Below, piece by piece: positions 22,693-25,716 of a stretch of DNA of 25,716 bases. The position numbers were made by a program, and so were the translations under genes. The notes under the pieces were generated by a model that saw nothing but the letters and a program-made list of their open reading frames with translations, was not told the origin of the DNA and searched no databases. Position 1 is the stretch's first letter; every line of letters begins with the position of its first letter. This DNA is from UBA1049 sp964525815 (GTDB taxonomy: Bacteria > Bacillota > Clostridia > Oscillospirales > CAG-382): positions 1 through 25,716 of the forward strand of contig CAZGJQ010000018.1 of assembly GCA_964525815.1 (NCBI GenBank). Reading direction: 5' to 3'.

Positions 22693-23748
22693 TTAATTCA
22701 TTCTGTTTATCATATTTTCGATGTGAATGCCGTATCCTCTCGTAGAATCCCCGACCAGAACATGGGTAACGGCTCCGATCAGCTTTCCGTCCTTAATGAT
22801 AGGGCTTCCGCTCATTCCCTGTACAATACCTCCCGCTCTTGATATAAGAGCGGAGTCGGTAACCTTAATCATAAAGTTCTTGGTTTCTCCGGCATCTTCG
22901 AATATTTTTTCGATTTCTATCTCAAACCGTTCCGGTTTTCCTTCGTCCAGCGTTGTGATTATATACGCTTTTCCGGTTCTTAGCTCTTCCCTGAACCCTA
23001 TCGGTAATTCCTCTCCGATGTTTTCCGGTATTTCATCGAGCCTGCCGAAAACTCCGGCATCACAATTAACGCTCAGCTCTCCCTTCCGGACTCTGTCAAA
23101 CCTTCCCTTCAGCTCACCGGGAGAATTCTTTTTGCCTATTACAATATCGGTTATGGCGACATCAACAATAATTCCTTTGTCGAGCGGGAGCAACACTCCC
23201 GTTTCCGAATCGTTGATACCGTGTCCGAGACCACCGAAGCTGCCTGTCTTTTTATCAACAAATGTGATTGTTCCAATACCTGCAGTCGAGTCCCGCACCC
23301 ATATTCCAACCTTATAGGTGTTATCTGTCTTATCTATGACCGGAGTAACGCTTATACTGCTTTCGGTACCGTTTCGCATATATTTCATTTCTATGCAATT
23401 TCCGCCGCAATCGGAAATAACCTTCCGAAATTCCTCCGCACTCCTGATATCCTTACCTTCAATACTTGTGATTATATCCTTTATCTCCAAGCCGGCATCC
23501 CTTGCCGGAGAGGATAATCCCTGTGCTGTTTCTATGTCGGTGATACCAACCACCAACGCACCCTTAGTAAAAAATTTTACTCCGAATGCAACACCTCCGG
23601 GAGCAAGCTTTATTCGGTCTGTTTCCTTATGCGCAAGAGCCGCAACCGAGGTGATATTACCTCTGCCGGGTGCCTCCAGAAAAACCGAACCAAGTATAAC
23701 GGTAAGGGTTAGTACTGCAAAAATTACTGCCTTAACTCTTTGTTTCAT
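22693..23748 (-). CDS. spoIVB: SpoIVB serine peptidase
   Basis: SpoIVB (351 residues, shorter than the roughly 425 of Bacillus) is the S55 peptidase secreted from the forespore that triggers pro-sigma-K processing in Bacillus. A signal-anchor segment (about 5-24) is followed by a PDZ domain (about 60-135), which includes LSSPARDAGLEIKDII. The peptidase domain has catalytic His176 in GGLGHGIND and the serine in GMSGSP (311-316), followed by GDSTRGYGIHIENM at the C-terminus. The shorter length comes mainly from the N-terminal and linker parts. No convincing sigma-F or sigma-G promoter was found upstream. It is followed by spo0A, the conserved order. Confidence 0.95.
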   Translation of the reverse strand: MKQRVKAVIFAVLTLTVILGSVFLEAPGRGNITSVAALAHKETDRIKLAPGGVAFGVKFFTKGALVVGITDIETAQGLSSPARDAGLEIKDIITSIEGKDIRSAEEFRKVISDCGGNCIEMKYMRNGTESSISVTPVIDKTDNTYKVGIWVRDSTAGIGTITFVDKKTGSFGGLGHGINDSETGVLLPLDKGIIVDVAITDIVIGKKNSPGELKGRFDRVRKGELSVNCDAGVFGRLDEIPENIGEELPIGFREELRTGKAYIITTLDEGKPERFEIEIEKIFEDAGETKNFMIKVTDSALISRAGGIVQGMSGSPIIKDGKLIGAVTHVLVGDSTRGYGIHIENMINRMN

Positions 23749-23902
23749 TCCCTTTACCTACCTCAATTTTTGATTTTTGCATCAATTTTATTTTTCTGCA
23801 AAGAGCTCAAAAATATGTAGGCAATACTTGATTGGAACTTTTTAAATTTCTGAAAATAAGGTATAAAACTTAATGTTTCATTAAAGGTATAGTGTATCCT
23901 TG

Positions 23903-25716
23903 TTATCTCGATTCAGGGCGCTTTTTTGGTATTTTTTTCTTGTTATTCCTTGTTTTTTCTTGCTTTTTTTCTTTATTATCATAACCGACCAAGCAATCCT
24001 TGCCGTATCCGATAAGCTCCTCCCTGCCTGCTTTTCTAAGCGCTCGGCGCACATCATTGGCGTTCTTGCGGCGGGAAAATTGCAAAAGAGCTCGTTGTAG
24101 CTTCTTCTCCTCATAGCTCTTCGCAGTATAGACCCTCTTGCCGTCAAAAGGGTTTATGCCGGTGTAGAACATACAGGTGGAAGCGGTTCCGGGAGTGGGA
24201 TAGAAGTCCTGTACCTGCTCCGGATTAAGATTGTTCCTCTTGAGATACAATGCAAGCTCAACGGCATCGGCAAGTGTGCTCCCGGGATGGGATGACATCA
24301 GATAGGGAACCAGATATTGCTCCTTGTTAATGCTTTTTGTAAGCTCAAAAAACCTTTTTTTAAACTTCTCGTATTTTTCGAAGGAAGGCTTTCCCATAAG
24401 CGTAAGAACCCTGTCCGAGCAATGCTCGGGCGCAACCTTAAGCTGACCGCTTACATGATCCTTTACCAGCTTCTTAAAAAACCTCTCGCTTTTATCCGCA
24501 ATAAGATAGTCATACCGGATTCCCGAGCGTATAAACACCTTCTTAACACCGTCAAGCTGCTCCACCCGCTTAAGCAGCTCTATATATTCGCTATGCTCCA
24601 CCTTCATGCTTTTGCAAACATCAGGGAAAAGGCAGCTCTGTCCCTTGCAGGTGCCATGCTTTGTCTGTTTCTCACAGGCCTGCATCCGAAAATTCGCGGT
24701 AGGACCTCCTATATCGTGAATATATCCCTTGAAATCGGGAAATGCTGTTATTATTTGAGCCTCCTTAACCACCGAGTCTATGCTGCGGGAGGTAACTGTT
24801 CTTCCCTGATGAAAAGCGAGGGAGCAAAAATTACAGTTTCCGAAGCACCCCCTGTTGTGTGTTATGGAAAATTTCACCTCCTCGATTGCGGGGATTCCGC
24901 CCTGCCTTTCATATGAGGGGTGATAATTACGCTCATAGGGCAGCGAATATACCTCATCCAGCTCTTTTCGGCTCAAGGGCATCATCGGAGGATTCTGTAC
25001 AAGGATTTTTTCGTCGTAGCTCTCGACCACAGCCTTACCGTGAATATGATCCTGATTTTGATATTGAGACAAAAACGCTTTTGCGAATGCTTTTTTATCG
25101 GTTTTTATCCGGTTGTAATCACCGCAGTATTCACTCTCAAAATGAGGCTTGAAGGTTCCATCCTCGATAAAGCAGGTTCCTCTTACATCCCTTATTTTAC
25201 GCACGGGAACACCCTTGTCCAATAAAAAGGCAATTCGCCTTATTATATTTTCTCCCATTCCGTAAACCAGCAGGTTCGCTCTTGAATCAACAAGTATGCT
25301 TCTGCGTACACTGTCGCTCCAATAATCATAATGAGCAAATCGGCGGGTGGACGCCTCTATTCCTCCAATAATTATGGGCGGATCACCATATGCTTCCCTT
25401 ATTCGATTACAATATACAATAACCGCACGATCCGGACGAAATCCCGCTTTTCCGCCCGGTGAATAAGCGTCGCTGCTTCGTCTTTTTTTTGCTGCTGTGT
25501 AATGAGCTACCATAGAATCTATATTTCCGCTGTTTACCAAAAAAGCGAGACGGGGCTTACCGAACCGCTTGAAATCATCCGCACTTCGCCAATCCGGCTG
25601 TGCAATAACCGCAACCGAATATCCCTGACTAGCTAAAACTCTGCCAATCACGGCAGCCCCAAAGGACGGATGGTCCACATAAGCGTCCCCCGTTATTATA
25701 ATAAAATCCAAAATGG
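23903..25716 (-). CDS. YgiQ-family radical SAM protein (5' end outside window)
   Basis: At least 602 residues of a YgiQ-type (UPF0313) radical SAM protein; the biochemical function of the family is not established. The N-terminal half resembles a B12-binding-like fold (TGDAYVDHPSFGAAVIGRVL). The cluster motif CFGNCNFC (Cys 289, 293 and 296 counted from the Asp-Phe-Ile-Ile start region) is the CX3CX2C ligand set for a 4Fe-4S cluster. The C-terminal block ends LRKAGREELIGYGKDCLV followed by a lysine-rich tail of about 25 residues. The first visible codons read ILDFIIITGDAY, and family members have further residues before this, so the true start is to the right of the window. The only downstream signal is a weak hairpin near 23869-23885. 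Confidence 0.92.
   Translation of the reverse strand, partial: ILDFIIITGDAYVDHPSFGAAVIGRVLASQGYSVAVIAQPDWRSADDFKRFGKPRLAFLVNSGNIDSMVAHYTAAKKRRSSDAYSPGGKAGFRPDRAVIVYCNRIREAYGDPPIIIGGIEASTRRFAHYDYWSDSVRRSILVDSRANLLVYGMGENIIRRIAFLLDKGVPVRKIRDVRGTCFIEDGTFKPHFESEYCGDYNRIKTDKKAFAKAFLSQYQNQDHIHGKAVVESYDEKILVQNPPMMPLSRKELDEVYSLPYERNYHPSYERQGGIPAIEEVKFSITHNRGCFGNCNFCSLAFHQGRTVTSRSIDSVVKEAQIITAFPDFKGYIHDIGGPTANFRMQACEKQTKHGTCKGQSCLFPDVCKSMKVEHSEYIELLKRVEQLDGVKKVFIRSGIRYDYLIADKSERFFKKLVKDHVSGQLKVAPEHCSDRVLTLMGKPSFEKYEKFKKRFFELTKSINKEQYLVPYLMSSHPGSTLADAVELALYLKRNNLNPEQVQDFYPTPGTASTCMFYTGINPFDGKRVYTAKSYEEKKLQRALLQFSRRKNANDVRRALRKAGREELIGYGKDCLVGYDNKEKKQEKTRNNKKKIPKKRPESR

Noticed and set aside
23749..23902. 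Sigma-F or sigma-G promoter for spoIVB
   Set aside because: Individual GYATA- and CATA-like words occur in the AT-rich gap, but none at the correct spacing.
23881..24147. 88-residue minus-strand reading frame at the ygiQ 3' end
   Set aside because: It overlaps ygiQ in another frame, with no ribosome binding site and composition driven by the lysine-rich ygiQ tail.
1..25716. CRISPR arrays, tRNA or rRNA genes, insertion sequences, phage genes
   Set aside because: No spaced direct repeats, cloverleaf-like sequences, transposase motifs or phage structural genes were recognised on either strand.

Overview
The window looks like a chromosomal segment of an endospore-forming member of the Clostridia. 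The supporting evidence is a Spo0A response regulator with a SpoIVB peptidase immediately upstream, an HPr with both His15 and Ser46, the ylxM-ffh-rpsP-khpA-rimM-trmD order, sigma-A promoters of TTGACA-17-TATAAT type, strong GGAGG ribosome binding sites, and intermediate GC content. Oscillospirales is my best guess at order level, by general resemblance only. No rRNA, tRNA, CRISPR, insertion sequence or prophage gene was seen, so this is mostly core genome with a few lineage-specific insertions.

Layout. Positions 1-315 hold a strong promoter followed by two intrinsic terminators in series, leading to a plus-strand gene for an ammonium channel fused to its own PII regulator (316-2043). From about 2080 to 18227 everything is on the minus strand. 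Read in transcription order the blocks are: (a) clpC (18227-15972), encoding a ClpC-like ATPase without a middle domain. (b) A promoter that overlaps the clpC stop codon and drives ylxM, ffh, rpsP, khpA, rimM and trmD. These are followed without a break by an O-antigen ligase/polymerase-like membrane protein and two DUF4330-like proteins (down to 9513). (c) A single HPr gene with its own promoter (9388-9125). (d) uvrC, rsmD, coaD, an enolase-superfamily enzyme, a 2-hydroxyacid dehydrogenase and a TraB/GumN-family lipoprotein (8967-2736). (e) A GNAT acetyltransferase convergent with amt. A plus-strand gene for a single-pass membrane protein with a stalk-like domain (18396-19076) diverges from clpC. 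A bidirectional terminator separates it from purA (20474-19200, minus). A LysR regulator, spo0A, spoIVB and a ygiQ-type radical SAM gene follow, all minus; ygiQ runs off the right edge.

How the parts work together. The ylxM-trmD block makes secretion and ribosome-maturation factors, and a surface-polysaccharide-like trio has taken the position often held by rplS. The uvrC-rsmD-coaD block carries an unexplained pair of small-molecule enzymes translationally coupled to coaD. SpoIVB and Spo0A form the usual sporulation pair, but this Spo0A receiver has two unusual active-site residues.

The most interesting signals are regulatory. The amt leader has tandem terminators, each overlapped by a small hairpin whose six-base loop has A at position 1 and G at position 4, the pattern described for ANTAR-protein antitermination. 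The clpC terminator has the ylxM start point inside its own stem, so it should act on read-through RNA but not on new ylxM transcripts.
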